Part shown: positions 23,388 through 31,252 of the stretch, piece by piece
How the letters are laid out: each line of letters starts with the position of its first letter
How positions within the stretch are numbered: the stretch's first letter is position 1
DNA from: Pseudomonadota bacterium
Lineage (GTDB): Bacteria > Pseudomonadota > Alphaproteobacteria > Rhodospirillales > Magnetospirillaceae
NCBI GenBank assembly: GCA_023426365.1
Contig: JAFAAW010000112.1
Span: forward strand, 1-32,850
Length of the DNA stretch: 32,850 nt
Direction of reading: 5' to 3'
Position numbers and translations under genes: made by a program
The notes under the pieces: generated by a model
Told to the model about the DNA's origin: nothing
The model's input: only the letters and a program-made list of their open reading frames with translations
Database searches by the model: none

Positions 23388-23813
23388 TCAGGTGCCTGAA
23401 ATGTGCAGCACCACCCGGCGGTCATGGGGCCGGGCGCGGTGCTCGAACACATAAAGGCCCTGCCAGGTGCCCAGCGCCATTACTCCGGTCAAGACCGGCA
23501 CGGAAATCTGCACGTTGGTCAGCGCCGTGCGGATGTGGGCGGGCATGTCGTCGGGACCTTCCATGGTGTGGCGGTACAAGGATGGGTCCTCGCGCACCAC
23601 GCGGCGGAAAAAGTCGTTGAGGTCGGCCAGGACGTCCGCGTCGGCGTTCTCCTGCACCGTCAGGCTGGCCGAGGTGTGCTGGATGAACAGGGTCAGCAGG
23701 CCGTCGCGGATGCCGCTGGCGGCGACGAAGGCCGCCGCCTCGCGGGTGATGTCGGTCAGCCCCTGGCCGGCGGTGCGGACATTCAGGACGGTGTGGGCCT
23801 GGCGCAGGCTCAC
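23388..23813 (-). CDS. yjbQ: YjbQ family (UPF0047) protein
   Basis: This 141-residue protein is a clear member of the YjbQ/UPF0047 family, a small trimeric fold for which a weak thiamine-phosphate-synthase-like activity has been reported in E. coli; the physiological role is not settled. Family marks are His-Thr-Ser-Ala-Ser-Leu-Thr-Val-Gln-Glu-Asn-Ala-Asp, Asp-Val-Leu-Ala-Asp-Leu, Glu-Gly-Pro-Asp-Asp-Met-Pro-Ala-His-Ile-Arg, and Gly-Thr-Trp-Gln-Gly-Leu-Tyr-Val-Phe-Glu-His-Arg. Conserved histidines suggest a metal or phosphate site. It starts with GTG at 23813, overlapping the hydrolase stop as GTGA, with GGAGG four bases upstream. No signal peptide is present, so it is cytoplasmic despite having exported proteins encoded on both sides. 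Confidence 0.93.
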   Translation of the reverse strand: MSLRQAHTVLNVRTAGQGLTDITREAAAFVAASGIRDGLLTLFIQHTSASLTVQENADADVLADLNDFFRRVVREDPSLYRHTMEGPDDMPAHIRTALTNVQISVPVLTGVMALGTWQGLYVFEHRARPHDRRVVLHISGT

Positions 23814-24898
23814 TTCTCCTCCAAAAATCCCTGAACCGCGCGATAAAGCTGATGGCGGTTCTTTTCGAACAGCACGGTGTGGGTGGCCTCGCCCAGCAGC
23901 ACATAGCGGCGATAGGGCGCGCCGTTCAACTGCGCGAACACCGACAATCCCTGGTCGGGCGGCGTCTCGACATCCCATTCGCCCTGGATCACCAGCGTGG
24001 GCGACGACACCCGGCTGGGCTGCCAATAGGGCTTGTTGGCCCCCCAGCTCGCCAGCCAGTCGGCCACCGCGCCGGTGGGAACGCGCATGACCGGCGGATT
24101 GTTCTTGGCGCCTTCGGGGTCGGCCGTCTTCAGCCCGGCGACGAAGGCGTCGATGGTGGCGGCCGGCACCAACTCGCCGCGCTCCTTGTTGGGCACGTCG
24201 CGGGTCCAGCGCTCGCGGATCGCGGTCAGCGGCACCTCGCGCCAGGCGCCCAGCTTGGCGCCGCCGTCGGCCGGCTTGGCGTCGGACAGCCATTGCGGCG
24301 CGTACAGCACCAGCTTTTCCACCCGGGCCGAGCTTTGCGTGGCATACGAGCCGGCCAGGGTGGCGCCCCACGACCAGCCCACCAGCACCAGCCGGTCCAG
24401 GTTGCGGCGCGACAGGATGAAATCCACCGCCTTGGACACGTCGCGCAGCGCCACCGTGCCGTCCACCGCCGGGCTGTTGGCCTCGGCCGGTTCGGACATG
24501 GCGGGCGGGCGGGTGGATTTGCCATAGCCGCGGATGTCGAGGGTGTAGACGTCGTAGCCGCGCCTGGCCATCCAGTCCATCCAACTGGTGCCGTCCACCG
24601 CGAAATCGAAGGTGGCCGATCCGGGGAAGGAGGCGCCGTGGATGAACAGAACGGTCTGCTGGGGCTTGCCGTAATAATATTCGGCCGGGTGCTTGTTGCG
24701 CAGGTACAGCGAAATGCCGTCATCCTTGGCCGAGATGGTGAATTCCTCGGTCACCACGTCGCCCGGACGGGCCGGGGCGCTCTGCGCCGTCGGGGCGCCC
24801 GTGCCGGGCTGTCCCGCCTGATGCGCCGCACCGCCGCAGGCGGCCAGGGTCGCCACCAGGGCCAAAGCAGAAAAACGCCAGAAACCGGCCGCCGACAT
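23810..24898 (-). CDS. Lipoprotein alpha/beta hydrolase
   Basis: This 362-residue protein has a lipoprotein signal ending Val-Ala-Thr-Leu-Ala-Ala-Cys21, followed by Gly-Gly, so it should be membrane-anchored. After a Pro/Ala/Gln-rich linker (22-48) comes an alpha/beta hydrolase fold with oxyanion region His88-Gly-Ala-Ser-Phe, nucleophile Ser176 in Gly-Trp-Ser-Trp-Gly, acid Asp309 in Gly-Glu-Trp-Asp-Val, and His340 in Ala-Thr-His-Thr. Gly-Lys-Ser-Thr-Arg-Pro (126-131) matches the family strap after the first Asp. It probably cleaves an ester, amide or lactone in the envelope; substrate unknown. The ATG at 24898 is preferred over the one at 24904 because GGGGG lies eight bases upstream of it but only two from the other. 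The stop overlaps the yjbQ start. Confidence 0.88.
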   Translation of the reverse strand: MSAAGFWRFSALALVATLAACGGAAHQAGQPGTGAPTAQSAPARPGDVVTEEFTISAKDDGISLYLRNKHPAEYYYGKPQQTVLFIHGASFPGSATFDFAVDGTSWMDWMARRGYDVYTLDIRGYGKSTRPPAMSEPAEANSPAVDGTVALRDVSKAVDFILSRRNLDRLVLVGWSWGATLAGSYATQSSARVEKLVLYAPQWLSDAKPADGGAKLGAWREVPLTAIRERWTRDVPNKERGELVPAATIDAFVAGLKTADPEGAKNNPPVMRVPTGAVADWLASWGANKPYWQPSRVSSPTLVIQGEWDVETPPDQGLSVFAQLNGAPYRRYVLLGEATHTVLFEKNRHQLYRAVQGFLEEK

Positions 24899-24920
24899 GT
24901 GCATATCCCCCGCAATTCGC

Positions 24921-24940
24921 CTGTCCCCAATTGGGGGCAG
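24921..24940 (-). promoter_or_regulatory. Inverted repeat upstream of the lipoprotein hydrolase gene
   Basis: CTGTCCCCAA (24921-24930) and TTGGGGGCAG (24931-24940) form a 10-bp dyad with one mismatch and no spacer. It sits between the possible promoter at 24939-24967 and the ribosome site, which suits an operator; it could also be the end of the queC transcript. Confidence 0.35.
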
Positions 24941-24967
24941 GATGGGGAAAGCGGGCGGCTCTGTCAA
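24939..24967 (-). promoter_or_regulatory. Possible promoter for the hydrolase-yjbQ operon
   Basis: On the minus strand there is a perfect TTGACA (24962-24967), followed after 17 bases by CATCCT (24939-24944), which matches the -10 consensus at only three of six positions. Position fits a transcript starting just before the hydrolase gene, between it and the queC stop. Confidence 0.35.
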
Positions 24968-24990
24968 ACCTGGGGCGGTGATAAATTGTA

Positions 24991-25683
24991 TCAGCCGGCC
25001 GTGTAGGGCGCGGGGTCGGCGGCCCCGGCCTCGGCGAATCCGCGCAGGCGCAGGCGGCAGGCATCGCAGCGGCCGCAGGCATGGCCGTGCGGGTCGGGGT
25101 CGTAGCAGCTCGACGTCAGGCCGTAATCCACGCCCAATTCCAGCCCGCGCCGGATGATGTCGGCCTTGGACAGGGTTTGCAAGGGCGCGTGGATGGTCAG
25201 CTTGTGCCCCTCGACCCCCGCCTTGGTCGCCAGGTTGGCCATGCGCTCGAAGGCGGCGATGTATTCGGGGCGGCAATCGGGATAGCCCGAATAATCCACC
25301 GCATTGACGCCGAGGAAGATGTCGGCCGACCCCATCACCTCGGCGAAGGCCAGGGCGAAGGACAGCATGATGGTGTTGCGCGCGGGCACATAGGTGATGG
25401 GGATTTCCGCCCCCATCGCCGCCTCGTCGCGGTCCTTGGGCACGGCGATGTCGGCGGTCAGCGCCGAGCCGCCGAAGGCGCGCAGGTCGATGTCGCAGAT
25501 CTCGTGGCGGATCACCCCCGCCCGCGCCGCCACCTTGGCGGCGCAGTCCAGTTCCGTCAGGTGGCGCTGGCCGTAGCGGAACGACAGCGCCGCGCAGGCG
25601 AAGCCCATGTCCTGGGCGATGGCCAGCGCGGTGGCGGAATCCAGTCCGCCCGACAGCAGGACGATGGCGGTCTTCTGCGTCAT
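24991..25683 (-). CDS. queC: 7-cyano-7-deazaguanine synthase QueC
   Basis: QueC makes preQ0 from 7-carboxy-7-deazaguanine and ammonia with ATP, a step in queuosine tRNA modification. The 230-residue product begins with the PP-loop Leu-Ser-Gly-Gly-Leu-Asp-Ser-Ala-Thr (10-18). It has Phe-Arg-Tyr-Gly-Gln-Arg-His near 36-42, Tyr-Val-Pro-Ala-Arg-Asn-Thr near 98-104, and the zinc-binding cysteines Cys193, Cys203, Cys206 and Cys209 (Cys-x9-Cys-x2-Cys-x2-Cys). Length is typical. The other preQ0 genes queD and queE are not in the window. It starts four bases after the stop of the PanD-like gene, so the two are co-transcribed, although no metabolic link is known to me. Confidence 0.95.
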   Translation of the reverse strand: MTQKTAIVLLSGGLDSATALAIAQDMGFACAALSFRYGQRHLTELDCAAKVAARAGVIRHEICDIDLRAFGGSALTADIAVPKDRDEAAMGAEIPITYVPARNTIMLSFALAFAEVMGSADIFLGVNAVDYSGYPDCRPEYIAAFERMANLATKAGVEGHKLTIHAPLQTLSKADIIRRGLELGVDYGLTSSCYDPDPHGHACGRCDACRLRLRGFAEAGAADPAPYTAG

Positions 25684-25687
25684 TGCC

Positions 25688-26230
25688 TTACAGCGAGAAA
25701 TGCGAGGACACGAAGGCGTCGATCTCGGCCTCGCTCCAGCCCTTCTTGCCGAGGTCGGCGCGCACGGCGGCGATGTTCACGTTCGGCCAGGTGTGGCACG
25801 ATTCGACCGTATGCTTGTCCGCGTCCATGATGCGGAAATCATAGGGGCGCTGCTCGGACTGGAACACGTCGTAATACAGCACCTGATCCACCTGATTGTC
25901 GGGCAGGAAGGTCAGGATGCGCGGCTTGAGCGTGTACAGTTCCTCGGGTCCCTTGACATAATCGGCCGAAGCGATGATCACCTCGTCGCCGGTCTGGCAG
26001 GTGCGGGCGGCGGCGCCGTTCAGAATGCAGCAGCGCGAGCCGGGCTTGCCGAAGATCACGTAGGTCGAGATGCGGGCGCCGGAATTCTTGTTCCAGATCT
26101 CGACGAATTCCATGGGATAGATCCCGGCCAGCGCGCATTGCTCGGGGTCCAGGGTGATGGAACCGTGGTAGTTGAGGTCGGCGCTGGTGACGCGGATGCC
26201 GTGCAGCTTGGCGCGGATGACCTTCATCAT
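25688..26230 (-). CDS. panD: PanD-like aspartate 1-decarboxylase with C-terminal extension
   Basis: PanD makes beta-alanine for pantothenate and coenzyme A, using a pyruvoyl group formed by self-cleavage. The 180-residue product has the cleavage site Gly23-Ser24 in Tyr-His-Gly-Ser-Ile-Thr, plus Ile-Trp-Asn-Lys-Asn-Ser-Gly-Ala-Arg-Ile-Ser-Thr-Tyr57 and Asn71-Gly-Ala-Ala-Ala, all matching known PanD. Ser24, Tyr57 and Asn71 suggest it can process and bind substrate. The core ends near residue 118, at a usual PanD length; a further 62 residues follow, with Tyr-Tyr-Asp-Val-Phe, Glu-Ser-Cys-His-Thr-Trp and a helical end, not seen in standard PanD. The start is 26230 or the adjacent ATG at 26227; the longer upstream frame looks spurious. 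No ribosome site is obvious. The extension leaves some doubt about the substrate. Confidence 0.82.
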   Translation of the reverse strand: MMKVIRAKLHGIRVTSADLNYHGSITLDPEQCALAGIYPMEFVEIWNKNSGARISTYVIFGKPGSRCCILNGAAARTCQTGDEVIIASADYVKGPEELYTLKPRILTFLPDNQVDQVLYYDVFQSEQRPYDFRIMDADKHTVESCHTWPNVNIAAVRADLGKKGWSEAEIDAFVSSHFSL

Positions 26231-26306
26231 GATGGGCTTGTCCGGGCGTTGGGGGCGGATGGGCGTGGGACATAGACCCAACGGCGGTTGAAAGCAAGGG
26301 CGAAAC

Positions 26307-26756
26307 ATGGACACCGCGGGCAACGGCGACAAGGGCAGGGGGGCGACCGCCGAACGTCTGGCGCGCGGGGCGGCCCGCCATCTCGCCGCCCTGGGCGCCG
26401 GCGTGGTGGCGGAATTCCGCCTGCCCAGCGGGCGGCGGCTGGACCTGATGGCGCTGCTGCCCGACGGCCGCCTGTGGGGGATCGAGGTCAAATCGGGCGT
26501 CGAGGATTTCCTGGCCGACCGCAAATGGCCCGACTACCTGGATTGGTGCGACGCCCTTTACTTCTGCGTCGATCCCGGCTTCCCGCTGGCGCTGCTGCCC
26601 GAGCAGGCGGGCGTGCTGGTGGCCGATTCCTTCGACGCCCACATCCTGCGCGAGGCGCCGGCCCACAGCCTGCATCCCGGCCGGCGCAAGGCCATGACGC
26701 TCCGCTTCGGCCTGGTGGCCGGCCGCCGGCTACAGGGCCAGGGCGACCCGCCATGA
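26307..26756 (+). CDS. mmcB: MmcB family DNA repair protein
   Basis: This 149-residue protein matches MmcB, an alphaproteobacterial protein with a PD-(D/E)xK nuclease-like fold that is required for resistance to mitomycin C in Caulobacter. Seen here are Gly-Arg-Arg-Leu-Asp46-Leu-Met-Ala and Gly-Ile-Glu60-Val-Lys62-Ser-Gly, which give the Asp...Glu-x-Lys catalytic pattern. Asp-Arg-Lys-Trp-Pro-Asp-Tyr-Leu-Asp-Trp-Cys-Asp (71-82) and Phe-Cys-Val-Asp-Pro-Gly-Phe-Pro then follow, typical of the family. An AAGGGCG ribosome site precedes the ATG. It is divergent from the panD-like gene with 76 bases between; SOS control is known for Caulobacter mmcB, but I found no clear LexA box here. zapE follows 42 bases downstream. 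Confidence 0.92.
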   Translation: MDTAGNGDKGRGATAERLARGAARHLAALGAGVVAEFRLPSGRRLDLMALLPDGRLWGIEVKSGVEDFLADRKWPDYLDWCDALYFCVDPGFPLALLPEQAGVLVADSFDAHILREAPAHSLHPGRRKAMTLRFGLVAGRRLQGQGDPP

Positions 26757-26798
26757 CGCCTTTTCCGTCTCGCACAAACCGGGTAGTGTCTGCCCATC

Positions 26799-27956
26799 AT
26801 GAGTGACGGCCCCCTGTTCACCTATCGCGATCGCCTCAAGCGCGGCGAAATTCGCCCCGATCCCGCCCAGGAACTGGCGGTGGAAAAGCTGCAAAGCCTG
26901 TCCAAGGCCATCCGCGGCTATCGCCCCACCACCGGCCAGGGCGGCTGGTTGGCGCGCTTCGGCATCGGCGGCAAGCCGGCCCGGCCGGCGCTGCAATGGA
27001 AGCCGGGCGATTGCGTCGATTGCGACCCCAAGCAGGGCCTCTACATCTTCGGCGAGGTCGGGCGCGGCAAGTCCATGCTGATGGACCTGTTCTTCGAGAA
27101 CACCGCCGTGGCCGGCAAGCGCCGGGTGCATTTCCACGAATTCATGCGCGACGTCCACATGGCCATCCACGCCTGGCGCAAGGCGGGGGCCAAGGGCGAC
27201 GACCCCATTCCCACCCTGGTGCGCGACCTGGCCGCCAATGCGTGGCTGCTGTGCCTGGATGAGTTGCAGATCACCGATATCGGCGACGCCATGATCGTCG
27301 GCCGCCTGTTCCAGGGGCTGCTGGATGCGGGCGTGGTGGTGGTCATCACCTCGAACCGCCCGCCCAAGGACCTGTACAAGGACGGCCTTCAGCGCGACCG
27401 CTTCGTGCCGTTCATCGGGCTGATCGAACAGCGCCTGGACCTGCTGCAATTGGACAGCGAGCGCGATTACCGCCTGGGCCGCAAGAAGGGGCTGCAGGTC
27501 TATCACGCGCCGCTGGGGGCCGAGGCCGCCGCCCAGCTCGACGCCGCCTTCCGGCGGCTGACCGAGGGCGCGGTGCCGCGTCCCGACGAACTGACCGTGC
27601 ATGGCCGCAAGGTGGCGGTGCCGCTGGCCGCCGCCGGGGTCGCGCGCTTCACCTTCGACCAGTTGTGCGGCGCCGCCCTGGGTGCCAGCGACTACATCGA
27701 GCTGGCGACGCTCTACCACACGCTGATCCTGTCGGACATCCCCACGCTCAGCCCCGACAACAAGGACAAGGCCAAGCGCTTCGTCACCCTGGTGGATGCC
27801 CTGTACGAGCACAAGGTGACGCTGATCTGCTCGGCCGCCGCGCCGCCCGAGACGCTGTACCCGAGCGGCGTCGGCGCCTTCGAATTCCAGCGCACGGTGT
27901 CGCGCCTGATGGAAATGCAGGCCGAGGACTACATCACCCGCCAGCACCTGACCTGA
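26799..27956 (+). CDS. zapE: AFG1/ZapE-family ATPase
   Basis: This 385-residue AAA+ type ATPase belongs to the AFG1/LACE1 family, called ZapE in gammaproteobacteria where it affects FtsZ ring stability during division. The Walker A motif is Gly85-Glu-Val-Gly-Arg-Gly-Lys91-Ser92 and Walker B is Leu-Leu-Cys-Leu-Asp154-Glu155. Phe-His-Glu-Phe-Met (112-116) and Ile-Thr-Asp-Ile-Gly-Asp-Ala-Met-Ile (158-166) are family hallmarks, with sensor-like Ile-Thr-Ser-Asn-Arg-Pro-Pro near residue 190. Length is normal. It is cytoplasmic or peripherally attached. In alphaproteobacteria the cell-division role is inferred from homology only. It follows mmcB on the same strand; the gap shows no terminator. Confidence 0.93.
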   Translation: MSDGPLFTYRDRLKRGEIRPDPAQELAVEKLQSLSKAIRGYRPTTGQGGWLARFGIGGKPARPALQWKPGDCVDCDPKQGLYIFGEVGRGKSMLMDLFFENTAVAGKRRVHFHEFMRDVHMAIHAWRKAGAKGDDPIPTLVRDLAANAWLLCLDELQITDIGDAMIVGRLFQGLLDAGVVVVITSNRPPKDLYKDGLQRDRFVPFIGLIEQRLDLLQLDSERDYRLGRKKGLQVYHAPLGAEAAAQLDAAFRRLTEGAVPRPDELTVHGRKVAVPLAAAGVARFTFDQLCGAALGASDYIELATLYHTLILSDIPTLSPDNKDKAKRFVTLVDALYEHKVTLICSAAAPPETLYPSGVGAFEFQRTVSRLMEMQAEDYITRQHLT

Positions 27957-27990
27957 CCGCCGGCGGGCGGGAGTGTCAGGGGCGAGGGGG

Positions 27991-28569
27991 CTACAGCAGC
28001 TTCAGCACCGCGACGCCGCCGATGAGCAGCAGCACCAGCGCGGTGGTGACCAGCTTGAGGCGGCGTTCGACGAATTCCCGAATGGGCGGGCCGAACTTCC
28101 ACAGCAGGGCGGCGATCAGGAAGAAGCGCATGCCGCGCGCGATGAAGCTGGCGAAGCTGAACTCGGCCAGGTTGAAGTGGAAGGCGCCGGCGGCGATGGT
28201 GATCAGCTTGTAGGGGATGGGGGTGGCGCCCTTGACGATGATCACCCATGCCCCGTACTGGTCCACCAGCGGCTTGAAGGCGGCGAACTTCTCCGTCAGG
28301 TGGAAGGCCATCAGCACGGCGGCGCCGATGCTGTCCATGAAATAATAGCCGATGGCATAGCCCAGATAGCCGCCGGCCACCGAGGACAGCGTGCAGATCA
28401 TCGCCAACCGGAACCAGCGCGTGGGCGCCGCCAGCACCATGGGGATCAGCATCAGGTCGGGGGGGATGGGAAAGACCGAGCTTTCGATGAAGGAGATCGC
28501 GGCCATCCACCACACGGCGTGGCGATGGGCGGCCTTGTCCATCATCCAGTCATAGGTCTTTTGCAGCAT
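27991..28569 (-). CDS. YqaA/DedA-type membrane protein
   Basis: This 192-residue integral membrane protein resembles the YqaA branch of the DedA/SNARE-associated family. Hydrophobic segments are near 20-35 (with Phe-Ile-Glu-Ser-Ser-Val-Phe-Pro-Ile-Pro-Pro-Asp), 37-47, 55-80, 105-130 and 170-190. Family marks are Glu27 in Phe-Ile-Glu-Ser and Lys-Gly-Ala-Thr-Pro-Ile-Pro-Tyr-Lys (about 116-124), corresponding to the re-entrant loop with basic and Pro residues. Gly-Ala-Phe and Arg-Gly-Met-Arg-Phe-Phe follow. DedA-type proteins are linked to undecaprenyl-phosphate or lipid recycling and envelope homeostasis; a specific role here is unknown. It is convergent with zapE, 34 bases away, and divergent from the DivL-like gene. 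Confidence 0.88.
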   Translation of the reverse strand: MLQKTYDWMMDKAAHRHAVWWMAAISFIESSVFPIPPDLMLIPMVLAAPTRWFRLAMICTLSSVAGGYLGYAIGYYFMDSIGAAVLMAFHLTEKFAAFKPLVDQYGAWVIIVKGATPIPYKLITIAAGAFHFNLAEFSFASFIARGMRFFLIAALLWKFGPPIREFVERRLKLVTTALVLLLIGGVAVLKLL

Positions 28570-28738
28570 CGGCCGATTCCTTCGGTTTTGGGCAGACCGG
28601 GTTTATCAGCCTCCGCCTTGGGGGACAACTCGGAATGGGGATGCTCTCTCCCAAAGATGGGCAGGCAACCCCTTGCCTTTCGGGCAGGCGGGGGGCACTC
28701 TCGCGCCGGGGATTGGCGCCTGTTCGCCGGGAGAATTC

Positions 28739-31228
28739 ATGGGCAAGAGCTGGGGCACGCTGATGGCCGGAACCGCCGCCTGGGTGGCCGGGGCCGTGCC
28801 GGCCTGGGCGCAAGCGGTGGGGGTCGGGGACGTGGGCGGCGACTATGCCGTGCTGTCGCTGCCGATGGCCGCCGCGCTCCTGGGGGCGGCCGTCGCCTTC
28901 CCGCTTTCCTTGCTGGTGGTGTTCTGGCAGCGCTGGCGCATGGGGCGCCTGGCCGACCGGCTGAGCTCCGCCGAGCAGTCCGCCCTGCGGCTCAAGGAAT
29001 CCCTAGCCGCCAGTCCCGACGGCTTCTTTTGCTGGCTCGACGATGCCGGCCAGTCGGGTTGGTGCTCGCGCCGTCTGGCGGTGCTGCTGGGTCTGACCCA
29101 CGGCGTCGATTCGGCCTTCGAGGACGTGCTGGCCGCCTTTGCGCCCGAGGATTCCCTGCGCCTGGACACCGCCGTGCGCGCCCTGCGCGAGGAGGGCGAG
29201 CGCTTCGAGCAGGAATTGACCCTGGACGGCGCGGCCGGCCGCCGGGTGCGCGCCATGGGCGTGCGGGCCGCCACCCCCGAGGGCGACCGGCTGGCCGATC
29301 TGGTGTGGATGCAAGACGTCACCGAAGGCGCCAGCGTGGTCGAGGATCTGGCCCGGTCGCTCCAGGCGCTGGCCTCGGACACTGCCTTTCTGCGGGCGCT
29401 GATCGATGCGCTGCCGGTGCCGGTCTGGCTGCGCGACGAGGACCTGTCGCTGCTGACCGTCAACCGCGCCTATGCGGTGGCGGTGGACGCCGCCGGTCCC
29501 GACGCGGTGGTGGCCGGACAGGTGGAGCTGGCGTCGGACAATCTGGTGCGCGAAACCCGGGCCCTTGCCGCCCGCGCCCGCGCGGCGGGCGAGCCGCGTT
29601 CCGACCAGTTCCATCTGGTGCTGTCGGGCGCGCGCCGGCTGGTCACCGTGACCGAGATGCCGCTTCAGGTGGGCGACAGCCGGCTGACCGCCGGCTTCGC
29701 CGAGGACCAGACCCGCATCGAGGAATTGCAGCACGACCTCTCCCACCATGTCGCCGCCCATGGCGAGGTGCTGGAGCGGCTGTCCACCGCCATCGCCATC
29801 TATTCCACCGACACCCGGCTGACCTTCTTCAACACCGCCTTCGCCCGGCTGTGGCGGCTGGACCGCGACTGGCTGATGGCGCAGCCCACCTATGGCGGCG
29901 TGCTGGACGCCCTGCGCGAACGCCGCCTGTTGCCGGAAACGGCCGATTACCGCGCCGCCAAGGAAGAGGAACTCAAGCGCTTCATCTCGCTGATCGAGCC
30001 GGTGGAGACCCTGCTGCACCTGCCCGACGGCCGCACCCTGCGCCGGGTGGTCAGCCCGCATCCCTATGGCGGCCTGATCTACACCTACGAGGATGTCACC
30101 GACACCCTGGCGCTGGAGCGCTCGTTCAACACCGCGGTGGCGGTGCAGCGCGAGACGCTGGACCACCTGCACGAGGGCATCGCGGTGTTCGGCGGCGACG
30201 GCCGCCTCAAGCTGACCAACCCGGCCTTTTGCCGCATCTGGAACCTGGCGCCCGAGGATCTGGCCGGCGAACCCCACCTGCACGAGGTGGTCGAGCGCCT
30301 GCGCCCGCTGTTCGAGGGGCGGCCCGACCGCGCCTCGTCGTGGCCGGCGGCGCGCGAGCAGATGATGGCGCTGGTCAATCGGCGCACGCCCATGGAGGGC
30401 CGGCTGGAGCGCCAGGACGATTCCATCCTGGACTGCACGGCGGTGCCGCTGCCCGACGGCGCCATGCTGCTGACCTTCCTGGACGTCACCGACACCGCGC
30501 GGGTCGAGCGCGCGCTGATCGAACGCAACGAGGCGCTGGCCGCCGCCGACACCCTGAAAAGCGAGTTCATCGCCAACGTCTCGGCCGAGGTGTCCAAGCC
30601 GCTGACCACGGTGATCGGCTTTGCCGAAATGCTGTCGGCGGAATATTTCGGCAAGATGAACAAGCGCCAGCACGAATACGTGCGCGGCATCTCGGACGCC
30701 GGCCACGCGCTGGAACGGCTGGTCTCCGACATCCTGGACCTCGCCGCCATCGAGGCGGGCCAGATGACGCTGGAGCTGGACGCGGTGGACATCCACCCCA
30801 TGCTGTCGGCGGTGCTGTCGCTGGTGCGCGAACGGGTGCGCGAAAAGAAGCTGCAACTGGATTTCACCTGTCCGCTGGATATCGGCTGGATCGTCGCCGA
30901 CCAGCGCAGGCTCAAGCAGGTGATGTTCAACCTGATCGGCAATGCGGTGAAGTTCACCCCGCCGGGCGGGTCGATCACCGTGGGCGCCGAACGCCAGGGC
31001 AGCGAATTGCGGCTGGTGGTCGCCGATTCAGGCCCCGGCATCCCGGTCCAGGATCAGGCCCGTGTGTTCGACAGCTTCGTCCGGACCGTCCACAACAGCG
31101 GCGCCGGCCTGGGTCTCGCCCTGGTGCGCCGCTTCGTCGAACTGCACGGCGGTCAGGTGGAGCTGAAATCGGAAGCCGGCCAGGGCACCCTGGTCACGGT
31201 CCGGTTGCCGACGGGAGCGGGGAGCTGA
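28739..31228 (+). CDS. divL: DivL-like multi-PAS histidine kinase relative lacking the phosphoacceptor His
   Basis: This 829-residue membrane protein has an exported N-terminal segment (1-25), a membrane helix (41-63), about four PAS-type units (roughly 85-195, 213-325, 340-455, 470-585), a dimerisation helix and an ATPase domain. In the helix the usual Asn-Val-Ser-His-Glu-Leu reads Asn-Val-Ser-Ala616-Glu-Val-Ser-Lys-Pro-Leu, so the phosphoacceptor His is replaced by Ala (codon GCC at 30584). The ATPase boxes look intact: Asn-Leu-Ile-Gly-Asn735, Asp763-Ser-Gly-Pro-Gly, and Gly788-Ala-Gly-Leu-Gly-Leu. Caulobacter DivL has Tyr at this site and regulates CckA allosterically; I infer the same kind of role. 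The start at 28739 follows GGGAGA by six bases. Another PAS pseudokinase is possible. The 169 bases upstream hold no clear promoter or CtrA box. Confidence 0.82.
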   Translation: MGKSWGTLMAGTAAWVAGAVPAWAQAVGVGDVGGDYAVLSLPMAAALLGAAVAFPLSLLVVFWQRWRMGRLADRLSSAEQSALRLKESLAASPDGFFCWLDDAGQSGWCSRRLAVLLGLTHGVDSAFEDVLAAFAPEDSLRLDTAVRALREEGERFEQELTLDGAAGRRVRAMGVRAATPEGDRLADLVWMQDVTEGASVVEDLARSLQALASDTAFLRALIDALPVPVWLRDEDLSLLTVNRAYAVAVDAAGPDAVVAGQVELASDNLVRETRALAARARAAGEPRSDQFHLVLSGARRLVTVTEMPLQVGDSRLTAGFAEDQTRIEELQHDLSHHVAAHGEVLERLSTAIAIYSTDTRLTFFNTAFARLWRLDRDWLMAQPTYGGVLDALRERRLLPETADYRAAKEEELKRFISLIEPVETLLHLPDGRTLRRVVSPHPYGGLIYTYEDVTDTLALERSFNTAVAVQRETLDHLHEGIAVFGGDGRLKLTNPAFCRIWNLAPEDLAGEPHLHEVVERLRPLFEGRPDRASSWPAAREQMMALVNRRTPMEGRLERQDDSILDCTAVPLPDGAMLLTFLDVTDTARVERALIERNEALAAADTLKSEFIANVSAEVSKPLTTVIGFAEMLSAEYFGKMNKRQHEYVRGISDAGHALERLVSDILDLAAIEAGQMTLELDAVDIHPMLSAVLSLVRERVREKKLQLDFTCPLDIGWIVADQRRLKQVMFNLIGNAVKFTPPGGSITVGAERQGSELRLVVADSGPGIPVQDQARVFDSFVRTVHNSGAGLGLALVRRFVELHGGQVELKSEAGQGTLVTVRLPTGAGS

Positions 31229-31240
31229 CCCCCGCATCCC
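31213..31240. terminator. Hairpin over the divL-like stop codon
   Basis: GCGGGG (31217-31222) pairs with CCCCGC (31230-31235), extended by GGGA (31213-31216) with TCCC (31237-31240) across one bulged base. The stop codon (31226-31228) is in the loop. It could end both this gene and the convergent lipoprotein operon. Confidence 0.35.
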
Positions 31241-31252
31241 GAGGCGTTACGG

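Noticed and set aside
26231..26306. A LexA box in the panD-mmcB divergent region
   Set aside because: No GTTC-N7-GTTC type or other convincing SOS site is visible in the 76 bases.
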